In this document: positions 55,079-63,411 of the stretch, one piece after another
Numbering within the stretch: position 1 is the first letter of the stretch
How the letters are laid out: the number at the start of each line of letters is the position of its first letter
Assembly (NCBI GenBank): GCA_965261725.1
Contig: CBDHDU010000051.1
Span: 1-64,000, forward strand
DNA length: 64,000 nt
Source of the DNA: CANDOC01 sp965261725
GTDB lineage: Bacteria > Pseudomonadota > Gammaproteobacteria > Pseudomonadales > Endozoicomonadaceae
Direction of reading: 5' to 3'
Made by a program: the position numbers and the translations under genes
Notes under the pieces: model-generated
The model's input: the letters and a program-made list of their open reading frames with translations, nothing else
Databases searched by the model: none
Told to the model about the DNA's origin: nothing

Positions 55079-55140
55079 CCCCGCCCCAAGGGGCGGGGTA
55101 TGTAGCAAGTTTGAGTAGTTCGCCGCAAGCAGCGGGGAAT
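55079..55140. repeat. GC-rich hairpin pair upstream of nirB, possible IS200/IS605-type end
   Basis: CCCCGCCCC and GGGGCGGGG are perfect 9-base arms separated by AA (55079-55098). A second stem, CCGC-AAGCA-GCGG, follows within 35 bases. Such paired subterminal hairpins are typical of IS200/IS605-like termini or of small derivatives. No transposase gene is present. The pair lies upstream of the sigma-54 promoter, so it is not part of the nirB leader. Confidence 0.35.
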
Positions 55141-55178
55141 ATGACCCAAAGAGATTTAAGTCCTTATCTCGCGCCCTA

Positions 55179-55220
55179 AAAAGAAACCCGCGCACCATAA
55201 ACGTGCAACGGGTTTCTTTT
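55179..55220 (-). terminator. Rho-independent terminator after the OmpA-family gene
   Basis: AAGAAACCCG and CGGGTTTCTT form a 10-base stem around an 18-base loop, followed on the minus strand by TTTAGGG. It sits 28 bases past the stop codon. The loop contains GCACC-N5-CGTGC, resembling an NtrC site. Confidence 0.8.
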
Positions 55221-55247
55221 TACTTATTAAGTTTTCTCAGAAGTCGT

Positions 55248-56303
55248 TTATTCTACGATTTCCGCAGTCACCCGACGGTTTTCCTGACGCCCTTCTTTAG
55301 TGCTGTTGTCGGCAATCGGCTGACTTTCCCCCAAACCAACTGCTTCGATACGACTGCCCTCAATGCCATGTTTATCAATCAGTATCTGACGTACGGCATC
55401 AACACGCTTCTGTGACAGCTTCTTGTTATAAGCAGCAGGGCCGGAACTGTCGGTATGGCCTTCTATAAGCAGCCCAACATCCCTGTGACGCTGCAGATAT
55501 TCCCCCATTTCAGCAATACGATCAGCCGCTTCGGGTCTGATCTCGGCAGAATCAAAGCCAAACTCAACATGCAGGTTGATCTTTTCTACCCCAACACAAC
55601 CCGCAGCATTTACAACCGCACCCGGAGCAGAATCGGGGCACAGGTCTGCACTGTCAGGCACACCATCATTATCTGTATCAAGCGGCTGTGGCGCAGGTTC
55701 TACCACTGGATCCTGAACCGGTTCTGCAACTAACGGTGCAGCAGCAACCTGTTGAGTGGGTTTACCGACAGAACCAAACGTCCATGTCAGAGCAACATTC
55801 ATCATGCTTTCAGTCTGGTTATAATCCAGACTACGTACCGCACGAACATCACCACGGAGTGAAAGGTTAGGTGTCAGGGCGGTGCGTAAACCAATACCTG
55901 CATTCATGCGGGTATCGTCCCGATCTTTGGCATGCTGCAGATGTTCATCCAGTTCACCAATACCTGCAACAAGGTAAGGAGTCAGACTGCCATCCCAGGG
56001 TTGCAGATCATAGAAAGCATCAAGCCGGTAGTTCTTCACTCGAGCATCATTGTTGTTTTTCTGATCAGTTTTCCTCTCTGAATAAATCGCTTCCAGACTC
56101 CAGCGATCATCGAACCGATACCCAAGCCCCAGTTCCGGAGCTACGGTGTTATCAAGTTTGCGATAACTGTCAAAATCATGATAGGAGCCGCCTACAGTAA
56201 ATGTCACTCCACTGTCGACAACCTCAGCCATTGCAATACCGCTGGTAGCCATTGCGATTGCAACGGCACACACTGCGGGTGTAAAGCCGGACAGTACTTT
56301 CAT
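55248..56303 (-). CDS. OmpA-family outer-membrane protein
   Basis: This 351-residue outer-membrane protein tethers the membrane to peptidoglycan. It has a signal peptide (VCAVAIAMATSGIAMAEV), and an N-terminal eight-stranded barrel of the OmpA-like type (GVTFTVGGSYHDFDSYR, LGLGYRFDDRWSLEAIYSER, PYLVAGIGELDEH). A Pro/Val-rich linker with one calcium-binding TSP3 repeat (DTDNDGVPDSADLCPDSAPG) leads to the OmpA C-terminal domain (FGFDSAEIRPEAADRI, IEGHTDSSGPAAYNKKLSQKR). It has its own terminator and probably its own promoter. Confidence 0.93.
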   Translation of the reverse strand: MKVLSGFTPAVCAVAIAMATSGIAMAEVVDSGVTFTVGGSYHDFDSYRKLDNTVAPELGLGYRFDDRWSLEAIYSERKTDQKNNNDARVKNYRLDAFYDLQPWDGSLTPYLVAGIGELDEHLQHAKDRDDTRMNAGIGLRTALTPNLSLRGDVRAVRSLDYNQTESMMNVALTWTFGSVGKPTQQVAAAPLVAEPVQDPVVEPAPQPLDTDNDGVPDSADLCPDSAPGAVVNAAGCVGVEKINLHVEFGFDSAEIRPEAADRIAEMGEYLQRHRDVGLLIEGHTDSSGPAAYNKKLSQKRVDAVRQILIDKHGIEGSRIEAVGLGESQPIADNSTKEGRQENRRVTAEIVE

Positions 56304-56790
56304 ACATCCCCCTCAAGTAACTCTTGTTGTTTTGCCGATTGCAGATTGTTTTAATCATTTACTGCAACTGCTTTGAAGAATAAGGGATTGAAGGCAAGGT
56401 ATAAAGCGAATGCTTCTTGCCTGATACGAATAAGCAAAAAAATGATAGTAATATTCAAAATATATGAAACATTCGGTCCTTTCCTAGTGGCAACCTTCAT
56501 TCTTGCCAATTCCGTCCACTTCTTTTGCGACTCAACAAGACCATTTCCTGAGTATCTGGACTTAACTCATATCAAAGGAAAGCTCCAGTCTATACCCAAA
56601 TGCAAAGGGAACAAGACCTCCAGTCGTAAACTGACGATGAAAGTAGAAAATGGTGCAGTTAAAACTTTCACAATAACATGCGGAAAAAAATATATTCCTC
56701 TGGAAAACTACAATGGCCCCATAAACAGGCTCTCCATACGATACATCTATGAGCCAGATTTCATCGTGTTCTTTGAGTACCCCGAGGTAT

Positions 56791-58097
56791 CAATACTGTG
56801 GACAGTTTTCAGACGAAAGTGACCATGAGAGAAAATAGCGATAATAGAGAAGCCAAACCCTCTATGCTCGCTGCCACTTTCCTCTCATGGATAACATAGT
56901 AAAGACCGCTCTGGGCAAGATGTCCAAGGTCAAAAAGCCCCAAAAAACATTCATCTTCCAATTGCTTATCACGCTCATTATCGTTCAGGGTAAAGCCACT
57001 TTCTGCAACATGAGCCGTTACTCCTCCATGAGTGAAAAACGATTCAGACGCTGGTATCGCCGGACCTTCGATTTCTTCAAACTCAACTGCCTGATGCTGT
57101 CCGGCGTACTGTTAACGTCCAAAGAGAAAATCGCAGCGCTCGATGCCAGCTTTATGACCAAAAGTGGCAAGAAGACCGATGGCCTTGGCATGTTTTGGCG
57201 TGGTTGCACAGGTCAATCAGAGCGAGGGCTTGAGCTATCTTTGCTTGGTGTTGTTGATTTGCAGTCCAATACGGCTTATGCGCTTGATGCCCGGCAGACG
57301 CTGGACGAGAAAGATAAAACCCGTGTTGACCTTTACGCTGAGCAAGTTTTGAAACTGGCCGGAGATCTTCTTGCTATGGGGGTAATCTATCTGGCTGTGG
57401 ACGCCTACTATTTCAAGGAAAAATTCGTGTCCGCAGTCCTTGCTGCGGGTTTACAGATTGTTGGGAAGTTAAGAACAGATGCCGACCTGAAGTGGCTCTA
57501 TAACGGCTCATACTCAGGGCAAGGTCGTCCAAAACTTTACGACGGCAAAGTGAATCTCGAAAAAGACTTGAACCGGTTTGAACACGTAGGTCAGTTAGAA
57601 GCCGGAGAAGAGGTTTATACTGCCATCGTTCATTCCAAATGCCTGAAGCGTCACATTCGGGTTGTGATGCTGAGGGTGCAGCGAAAAAACAAGATAGGCA
57701 TAGCCCTGATTTACTCAACAGATGCAGGGCTGGACGCAATGACTATCGTCAAATATTACAAAGCTCGCTTTCAAATTGAGTTTGTATTCCGGGATGCCAA
57801 GCAATATACAGGCCTGATAGATTGCCAGTCATGTAATAAGCAGGCGATTCATACTCAGATTAATGCTTCATTCTCTGCCCTTAATCTGCTCAAACTGGCT
57901 GATCGGGAAGAAAAAGGTACCACAGGCAAAACGGTGATCTCAATTACGAGCTGGAAACGTCGTTTGTTCAACCAACACTTGATGTGCAGAGTTTTTGAAA
58001 AGTTAGGATTGACCATGAATGATAGAAAAGCCATGGGCGCATATCAGGAGTTCAGCAGCTATGGTGCTATCGCTGCATGAAAGTGTCCAGAGTATTG
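56791..58097 (+). mobile_element. IS4-like insertion sequence
   Basis: The ends CAATACTGTGGACAGTTTTCA and, inverted from the right, CAATACTCTGGACACTTTCA match closely. GAGGTAT occurs on both sides (56784-56790 and 58098-58104) as a 7-base target duplication. Length is 1307 bases. Confidence 0.88.
56887..58080 (+). CDS. IS4-like DDE transposase
   Basis: This 397-residue transposase carries IAALDASFMTKSGKKTDG (first aspartate), IYLAVDAYYFKEKFVSAV (second) and YYKARFQIEFVFRDAKQYTGL. The last is the Y-2-R-3-E-6-K signature of IS4-type enzymes. The 7-base target repeat would fit one IS4 subgroup, but subgroup assignment needs a database. The frame is undamaged. Confidence 0.85.
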   Translation: MDNIVKTALGKMSKVKKPQKTFIFQLLITLIIVQGKATFCNMSRYSSMSEKRFRRWYRRTFDFFKLNCLMLSGVLLTSKEKIAALDASFMTKSGKKTDGLGMFWRGCTGQSERGLELSLLGVVDLQSNTAYALDARQTLDEKDKTRVDLYAEQVLKLAGDLLAMGVIYLAVDAYYFKEKFVSAVLAAGLQIVGKLRTDADLKWLYNGSYSGQGRPKLYDGKVNLEKDLNRFEHVGQLEAGEEVYTAIVHSKCLKRHIRVVMLRVQRKNKIGIALIYSTDAGLDAMTIVKYYKARFQIEFVFRDAKQYTGLIDCQSCNKQAIHTQINASFSALNLLKLADREEKGTTGKTVISITSWKRRLFNQHLMCRVFEKLGLTMNDRKAMGAYQEFSSYGAIAA

Positions 58098-58274
58098 GAG
58101 GTATATGAAATGATTTTTAATGGTCACACATTCATTTCATATGAAAGACGAAAACAATATCAACCTGTTGCTGACAAGGCAGGTATTCTCCTTGCTGTTT
58201 TTTTCCTAATCAGCTCTTTACTCTTCCTGCTACCATCATCAATACGAGCCAAACTACGCTCTAAATGGCTGCAA

Positions 58275-59024
58275 TCACGTCGAGGCTAATGCTTTCAACC
58301 GCACTTTCTCAGCGTTGATCAGCGCCGGGTTACCAGTCCGAACGATAGCCAGCACCCGCTTCGCCCACACAGGCAGTTTATTATCTAAATGATAAAAGAC
58401 CTGCTGCCCCTGACGCCTTGTTGACAGCACATTTTGCGCTCTCATCTGAGCCAGATGACGGGATATTTTGGGCTGGCTTTCCTGCATCGCTTCAGCAATA
58501 TCAGATACACAAAGCTCCTTCTCATCCTCAATTAGCATCAGAATCCGCAGGCGGGTGCTGTCGCTCATTATCTTGAATATCTCTGGAGGTACAGCAGGAT
58601 TCATTCTCTCCGTCGATAGATTCAGCTTTATAAACAGGCTACACCTTTCCTCCAGCTCATCCGCAATGGCTTCAAATGGCTCAATACACGACTGCTGCTT
58701 GGGGTCTGCCAGATCCCAATGCAACAAGGCTTCTGACGGCGGATATGCAGCACACTCATCCTTTGCTTTGTCACACAGTGATATGACGTAATCAAAAGAT
58801 CGGTCTAAAAGTGTATCCAGCCCTTTACTACTAAGGCCATCACAGGATATTCCCCGTCTTTCCAAAACCTGGTAAACGCGGGTATCAATCGGTTCGGGGT
58901 AATTTCCGGCACTGAGCACTTGAATCTGATCACCAGCCAAATGCCGGAAGATCGCTTCAGCCAGTTGCGAACGAGCGGAATTGCCTGTGCATAAAAACAG
59001 AACAGCGTGTGAATACATAAACAT
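58275..59024 (-). CDS. ArsC-ArsR fusion: arsenate reductase with a C-terminal arsenic-responsive repressor domain
   Basis: Residues 1-135 are a low-molecular-weight-phosphatase-type arsenate reductase with the P-loop CTGNSARS. Starting at the third residue (ATG 59018), the cysteines fall at 10, 82 and 89, exactly the trio of thioredoxin-coupled ArsC. HWDLADP supplies the general acid. From about 145 a winged-helix ArsR domain follows (EIFKIMSDSTRLRILMLIEDEKELCVSDIAEAM, QPKISRHLAQMRAQNVLS, GQQVFYHLD). Its metal-site motif is ELCVSD with one cysteine in place of the usual CVC, so sensing may differ. It lies 14 kb from GAPDH-arsJ and convergent with the split membrane gene, overlapping it by 15 bases. 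Confidence 0.9.
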   Translation of the reverse strand: MFMYSHAVLFLCTGNSARSQLAEAIFRHLAGDQIQVLSAGNYPEPIDTRVYQVLERRGISCDGLSSKGLDTLLDRSFDYVISLCDKAKDECAAYPPSEALLHWDLADPKQQSCIEPFEAIADELEERCSLFIKLNLSTERMNPAVPPEIFKIMSDSTRLRILMLIEDEKELCVSDIAEAMQESQPKISRHLAQMRAQNVLSTRRQGQQVFYHLDNKLPVWAKRVLAIVRTGNPALINAEKVRLKALAST

Positions 59025-59228
59025 GCCCGTGCAGAAGCCAGCCCCTAAATATTTCAGCAGATCTTACACAGATTGAAAGGCTGAAGCAGCTCAGTACAAA
59101 TCACTGGTTCCTGTCTGCTTATATTCAGTGCAAACAGACAGTGTACCCGCTTGTTATCTGTGCATCCGAAAGCAACATGCAATCAAACAACCTGACTATC
59201 TGGCTGTTTTAAAAGCACTTTATCGAGG

Positions 59229-59244
59229 TGGCACAATCCTTGAA
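59229..59244 (+). promoter_or_regulatory. Sigma-54 promoter of nrtABC
   Basis: TGGCAC-N5-TTGAA matches the -24/-12 consensus with one change in the -12 element. It is 47 bases before the chosen nrtA start, leaving a leader of about 37 bases. This fits NtrC-type nitrogen control shared with nirBD-nasA. Confidence 0.75.
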
Positions 59245-59290
59245 TGATAAATAGTGAGTCAGAAAAATCTGCACAGGATGGTTGCCCAAA

Positions 59291-60652
59291 ATGATAAAAA
59301 AACTTGCCATAGCCCTGACCACATTATCGCTGGCTGTCTGTCATGTGCAGGCAGCCAAAGTCGGAGAGCCTGAAAAAGAGGATCTGAAGTTTGGTTTTAT
59401 CAAGCTGACTGATATGGCTCCGCTGGCAGTCGCCTATGAGAAAGGCTTCTTCGAGGATGAAGGCTTATATGTCGAGCTGGAAGCCCAGGCCAACTGGAAA
59501 GTGTTGCTCGATCGAGTCATTACTGGTGAGCTTGATGGTGCACATATGCTTTCAGGGCAACCGCTCGGTGCCACTATTGGCTATGGCACCAGGGCACATA
59601 TTATTACCGCCTTCAGTATGGATCTTAACGGTAATGCCATTACGGTTTCGAATGATGTCTGGAAACAGATGAAACCGATGATTCCTAAAGATGATGAAGG
59701 TAAGCCAGTTCACCCCATCAAGGCTGATTACCTGAAGCCTGTCGTTGAGAAATACAAAGACGACGGCAAACCATTCAATATGGGCATGGTATTCCCGGTA
59801 TCAACTCATAACTATGAACTGCGCTACTGGCTGGCAGCCGGCGGCATTCACCCCGGTTATTATGCACCGCACAAAGGTGATACCAGCGGTCAGATTGATG
59901 CCGACACACTGCTTTCTGTTACCCCGCCACCACAAATGCCTTCCACTATGGAAGCTGGCACCATCGAAGGTTACTGCGTCGGTGAGCCTTGGAACCAGCA
60001 GGCGGTATTCAAAGGTATTGGTGTACCGCTGGTGACTGATTATGAAATCTGGAAAAACAATCCGGAAAAAGTTTTTGGTGTTTCCAAGGGCTGGGCTGAC
60101 GATAATCCGAATACTCATATCCGTGTTGTAAAAGCCATGATCCGCGCTGCCAGGTGGCTCGATGATGCCCATAACAGTAACCGCGAAGAAGCCGTCAAGC
60201 TATTGTCGCAAAGTGAATATGTCGGGGCTGATGCAGAGGTGATCGCCAACAGTATGACCGGCTTCTTTGAATATGAAAAAGGCGACAGGCGCAAGCTTGA
60301 AGACTTCAACGTATTCTTCCGCTACTTCGCCACCTATCCCTATTACAGCGATGCCGTCTGGTACCTGACTCAAATGCGCCGCTGGGGGCAAATTGCCGAA
60401 CCCAAGTCCGATGAATGGTATATGGATATCGCCAAAAAAGTATATCGCCCCGACATCTATCGCCAGGCGGCAGAATCATTAATTGCTGAAGGCAAGATGC
60501 ATTCTGCTCACTTTCCTGACTTTGCCGTTGAAGAAGGCTTCCGACCACCACAGCAACACTTTATCGATAACGTCGTTTATAACGGTCGCCAGCCCAATGC
60601 CTACCTTGCCAAGTTCGATATCGGGCTGAAAGGTGAAGAAACCATTCAGTGA
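59291..60652 (+). CDS. nrtA: Nitrate ABC transporter substrate-binding protein (NrtA-like)
   Basis: This exported binding protein presents nitrate (or a similar oxyanion) to the permease. The start at ATG 59291 (MIKKLAIALTTLSLAV) gives a normal signal peptide; the in-frame TTG at 59282 only adds three residues. The 453-residue product has FGFIKLTDMAPLAVAYEKGFFEDEGL, MLSGQPLGATIGYG, MVFPVSTHNYELRYWLAAGGI, PPPQMPSTMEAGTIEGYCVGEPWN and ADDNPNTHIRVVKAMIRAA, which characterise the NrtA/CmpA group. It heads the nrt operon behind a sigma-54 promoter. Confidence 0.93.
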   Translation: MIKKLAIALTTLSLAVCHVQAAKVGEPEKEDLKFGFIKLTDMAPLAVAYEKGFFEDEGLYVELEAQANWKVLLDRVITGELDGAHMLSGQPLGATIGYGTRAHIITAFSMDLNGNAITVSNDVWKQMKPMIPKDDEGKPVHPIKADYLKPVVEKYKDDGKPFNMGMVFPVSTHNYELRYWLAAGGIHPGYYAPHKGDTSGQIDADTLLSVTPPPQMPSTMEAGTIEGYCVGEPWNQQAVFKGIGVPLVTDYEIWKNNPEKVFGVSKGWADDNPNTHIRVVKAMIRAARWLDDAHNSNREEAVKLLSQSEYVGADAEVIANSMTGFFEYEKGDRRKLEDFNVFFRYFATYPYYSDAVWYLTQMRRWGQIAEPKSDEWYMDIAKKVYRPDIYRQAAESLIAEGKMHSAHFPDFAVEEGFRPPQQHFIDNVVYNGRQPNAYLAKFDIGLKGEETIQ

Positions 60653-60681
60653 GCTAAAGCAATTCAGCAATGGTTATTTTC

Positions 60682-60711
60682 ACTGCCCGGTGTACCAGTA
60701 CACCGGGCAGT
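60682..60711 (+). other. Perfect 14-base inverted repeat between nrtA and nrtB
   Basis: ACTGCCCGGTGTAC and GTACACCGGGCAGT are separated by CA. No T run follows, so it is more likely an RNA-stabilising or processing hairpin than a full terminator. Such hairpins after binding-protein genes usually raise the amount of binding protein over the membrane parts. Confidence 0.6.
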
Positions 60712-60729
60712 TAATCAGAGACGGGAATC

Positions 60730-61749
60730 ATGACAAAAACAACGGTATTACCCTCTGCTACCTGTACCGAGAAACCTTCTCTATGGAGCCGGCTACCCGA
60801 TAGCAAAATGGTGAGTGAAGCTACCGTAAACACCGCCAAAGCACTGGCATTTCCAGTTGTTGCAGCACTTATTTTTCTGATGCTGTGGCATATGGCTGCC
60901 AGTCGTATCACGACATCTCTGGGTCAGATTCCTGGACCAATACAAGTGGCTGAACAAGCCGTTAATCTTTATGACGAGCACCTGACACAAAGAGCTAAAG
61001 CTGACGCTTTCTATGAACGACAGGAAAAGCGTAATGCGGCCAAACTGGAAAAAGATCCTGATGCTGTTATCAAATGGCGTGAATACCGGGGTAAACCAAC
61101 ATTTTTTGATCAGATTATTACCAGTCTCTATACCGTTTTCACTGCCTTCGTACTGGCATCATTAATTGCCATACCATTAGGCGTTATCTGTAGTTTAAGC
61201 AATCACATGTATCGGGCCATGAACCCGATCATTCAAATATTCAAACCGGTTTCGCCGCTCGCGTGGCTACCCATTGTAACGCTGGCAGTCAGTGCTCTGT
61301 ATGTCAGTGACGACCCGATGTTTACCAAATCTTTTGTCACTTCAGCTGTAACAGTCACCCTGTGCTGCCTGTGGCCTACTTTGATTAACACGATTGTCGG
61401 CGTTACTTCTATCGACCGCGATTTATTAAACGTTAGCCGTGTACTTCAACTGAATAAATTCACTCAGGTTCAGAAAATTGTTTTACCGTCTGCACTGCCC
61501 ATGATCTTCACCGGGCTGCGGCTGTCTTTAGGGGTGGGCTGGATGGTGCTGATTGCTGCCGAGATGCTGGCCCAGAATCCGGGGCTGGGTAAATTCGTCT
61601 GGGATGAATTCCAGAATGGCAGCTCTGATTCACTGGGAAGAATCATGGTTGCAGTGATAACCATTGGCCTGATCGGCTTTATGCTCGACCAGATTATGCT
61701 GAGGCTCCAGCGCCTGATCAGCTGGGATAAAGATGCTGTTTTACGTTAA
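60730..61749 (+). CDS. nrtB: Nitrate ABC transporter permease (NrtB-like)
   Basis: This inner-membrane permease has 339 residues. One N-terminal membrane segment (ALAFPVVAALIFLMLWHMA) is followed by a charged loop of about 80 residues. The BPD-transporter core (SLYTVFTAFVLASLIAIPLGV onward) contains the EAA-like loop RVLQLNKFTQVQKIVLPSALPMIFTGLRLSLGVGWMVLIAAEML and LIGFMLDQIMLRLQRL at the end. The long loop and the WMVLIAAEML stretch are usual for the nitrate/sulfonate/taurine group. It lies between nrtA and the ATPase gene with short gaps. Confidence 0.92.
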   Translation: MTKTTVLPSATCTEKPSLWSRLPDSKMVSEATVNTAKALAFPVVAALIFLMLWHMAASRITTSLGQIPGPIQVAEQAVNLYDEHLTQRAKADAFYERQEKRNAAKLEKDPDAVIKWREYRGKPTFFDQIITSLYTVFTAFVLASLIAIPLGVICSLSNHMYRAMNPIIQIFKPVSPLAWLPIVTLAVSALYVSDDPMFTKSFVTSAVTVTLCCLWPTLINTIVGVTSIDRDLLNVSRVLQLNKFTQVQKIVLPSALPMIFTGLRLSLGVGWMVLIAAEMLAQNPGLGKFVWDEFQNGSSDSLGRIMVAVITIGLIGFMLDQIMLRLQRLISWDKDAVLR

Positions 61750-61767
61750 CTGAAGAGGAATAAAGAA

Positions 61768-62586
61768 ATGCAAAAACATCATTTGAGTCTTGAGCAGGTC
61801 TGTGTTGATTTTCCTGTTAAGGGCGGTGTATTCCGTGCCGTGGAGAACTTTAACCTGAAGATCAAGAAGGGTGAATTTGTATCCCTTATCGGTCACTCCG
61901 GTTGTGGTAAGTCAACAGTGCTTAATCTGGTTGCAGGCCTGAATCAGGCCTCTACGGGTGGCGTTATTCTCGACGGAAAAGAAGTCAATAGTCCCGGGCC
62001 GGATCGTGCCATGGTATTCCAGCATCATTCTCTGATGCCCTGGCTGACAACCTATGAGAACGTTGAGCTGGCTGTCCGTCAGGTATTTAAAGGGAAGAAG
62101 AGCCGCAAGGAAATGCGTGGCTGGATTCATCACAACCTTGAGCTGGTTCATATGGAACATGCACTGGATAAAAAACCCGCAGAAATTTCCGGAGGAATGA
62201 AGCAGCGTGTTGGTATCGCCCGGGCACTTTCAATGCAACCCAAAGTATTGTTAATGGATGAGCCTTTTGGCGCACTGGATTCCCTGACACGTTCTCATCT
62301 ACAAGACTCGGTAATGGAAATTCAGGCAACACTTGATAGCACCATCATTATGATTACTCATGATGTGGATGAAGCCGTGCTGCTTTCTGACCGTATCGTG
62401 ATGATGACGAACGGTCCTGCAGCAACTATCGGTGAAATTCTGGAAGTTAACCTTCCACGACCCAGAAACCGCCTGATGCTGGCAAAAGACCCCGAATATA
62501 ACCGGCTGCGGTCAGAAGTATTGAATTTCCTCCATCACAGGCACCAAAACCCGGAAAAAACCAAGGAGGAGCGTGTTTTAGCCTGA
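61768..62586 (+). CDS. nrtC: Nitrate ABC transporter ATP-binding protein (NrtC/NrtD-like)
   Basis: This cytoplasmic ATPase drives nitrate uptake. The 272-residue product has Walker A GHSGCGKSTVLNL (42-54), the Q-loop FQHHSLMPWLTTYENV, signature SGGMKQRVGIARALSMQPK, Walker B LLMDEPFGALD and the switch ITHDVDEAVLL. It lacks the extra C-terminal NrtA-like domain of cyanobacterial NrtC, so it resembles NrtD in architecture. The start is 18 bases after nrtB. Confidence 0.93.
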   Translation: MQKHHLSLEQVCVDFPVKGGVFRAVENFNLKIKKGEFVSLIGHSGCGKSTVLNLVAGLNQASTGGVILDGKEVNSPGPDRAMVFQHHSLMPWLTTYENVELAVRQVFKGKKSRKEMRGWIHHNLELVHMEHALDKKPAEISGGMKQRVGIARALSMQPKVLLMDEPFGALDSLTRSHLQDSVMEIQATLDSTIIMITHDVDEAVLLSDRIVMMTNGPAATIGEILEVNLPRPRNRLMLAKDPEYNRLRSEVLNFLHHRHQNPEKTKEERVLA

Positions 62587-62652
62587 AATATACTGACAGA
62601 CTGAAATCACGCTATGCTGCCAGATAGTACTCGAGAGCAATTTTTACGATTA

Positions 62653-63411
62653 TTATCTGCGGTTTACTGCAAAAGGTGACCATGCCTGCTGTACCGGCAT
62701 AATTTCAAGACTGTTGATATTAACGTGTTTAGGGCGACTGGCAGTCCAGTAAACTGTCTCAGCAATATCTCCAGGTGTAAGCGGATCAACACCCTGATAG
62801 ACGGCATCGGCCTTTGCCTGATCGCCATCGAAGCGTATAACTGAGAATTCTGTTTCTGCCATACCCGGCTCAATATTCGTCACCCGTACCCCACTCCCCA
62901 GCAAATCACAGCGTAAATTACGGGAGAACTGCTGCACAAAAGCCTTGGTCGCACCGTAAACATTGCCACCCGGATAGGGCCAGTTACCCGCCACAGAGCC
63001 AAGATTAATAATACCGCCTGTATTGTTTTTCTTAAGCGCAGGCAACAGTGCATGGGTGCAGATAACCAGCCCTTTGATATTGGTGTCAATCATATTCATC
63101 CACTGATCAGTATCACACTGATCAGCCGGTTCCGTGCCGAGAGCCAGACCTGCATTATTGATTAGTGTATGAACGTCGCTAAATGCTTCCGGTAGCTCTG
63201 CAACGGCATGGCGAATAGCCTGTTCATCACGAATATCAAGCTGAATAGTATGAACAGGACACAACGCAGATAATTCTTTTTTGAGTGCTTCTAACCTTTC
63301 TACACGACGTCCGGTCAGAACCAGTTGCCAGTTGCTTTCCTGAGCAAATTTACGCGCGCAAGCTTCATCAAAACCGGAAGTAGCACCGGTAATAAAAACA
63401 GTTCGTAACAT
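62653..63411 (-). CDS. Short-chain dehydrogenase/reductase, YdfG-like
   Basis: This NADP-dependent oxidoreductase has 252 residues. It has the nucleotide motif TGATSGFDEACARKFA (8-23, with D in place of the usual G or I after SGF), the RR pair VLTGRRVERL typical of NADP users, NNAGLALG and the catalytic Ser in LGSVAGN. YGATKAFVQQ supplies Tyr and Lys. Overall similarity is to YdfG, which acts on 3-hydroxy acids such as serine and 3-hydroxypropionate. It is convergent with nrtC. Confidence 0.9.
   Translation of the reverse strand: MLRTVFITGATSGFDEACARKFAQESNWQLVLTGRRVERLEALKKELSALCPVHTIQLDIRDEQAIRHAVAELPEAFSDVHTLINNAGLALGTEPADQCDTDQWMNMIDTNIKGLVICTHALLPALKKNNTGGIINLGSVAGNWPYPGGNVYGATKAFVQQFSRNLRCDLLGSGVRVTNIEPGMAETEFSVIRFDGDQAKADAVYQGVDPLTPGDIAETVYWTASRPKHVNINSLEIMPVQQAWSPFAVNRR

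Larger units (their letters stand above)
56373..58289 (+). pseudogene. Two-span membrane protein gene split by an IS4-like element
   Basis: The 5' part has one hydrophobic segment (FGPFLVATFILANSVHFF) and a soluble region (KVENGAVKTFTITCGKKYIPL), and reaches the element at codon 140. Removing the element and one GAGGTAT copy restores one frame of 201 codons that continues EVYEMIFNGHTFISYERRKQ into a second membrane segment (AGILLAVFFLISSLLFLL) and a basic end. The likely native start is ATG 56442 (MIVIFKIYE), giving 177 residues. The family is not recognised. Confidence 0.75.

Noticed and set aside
55079..55178. ANTAR-type antitermination leader for nirB
   Set aside because: The hairpins lie upstream of the sigma-54 promoter, so they are not transcribed in the nirB leader, and their loops lack the expected A and G positions.
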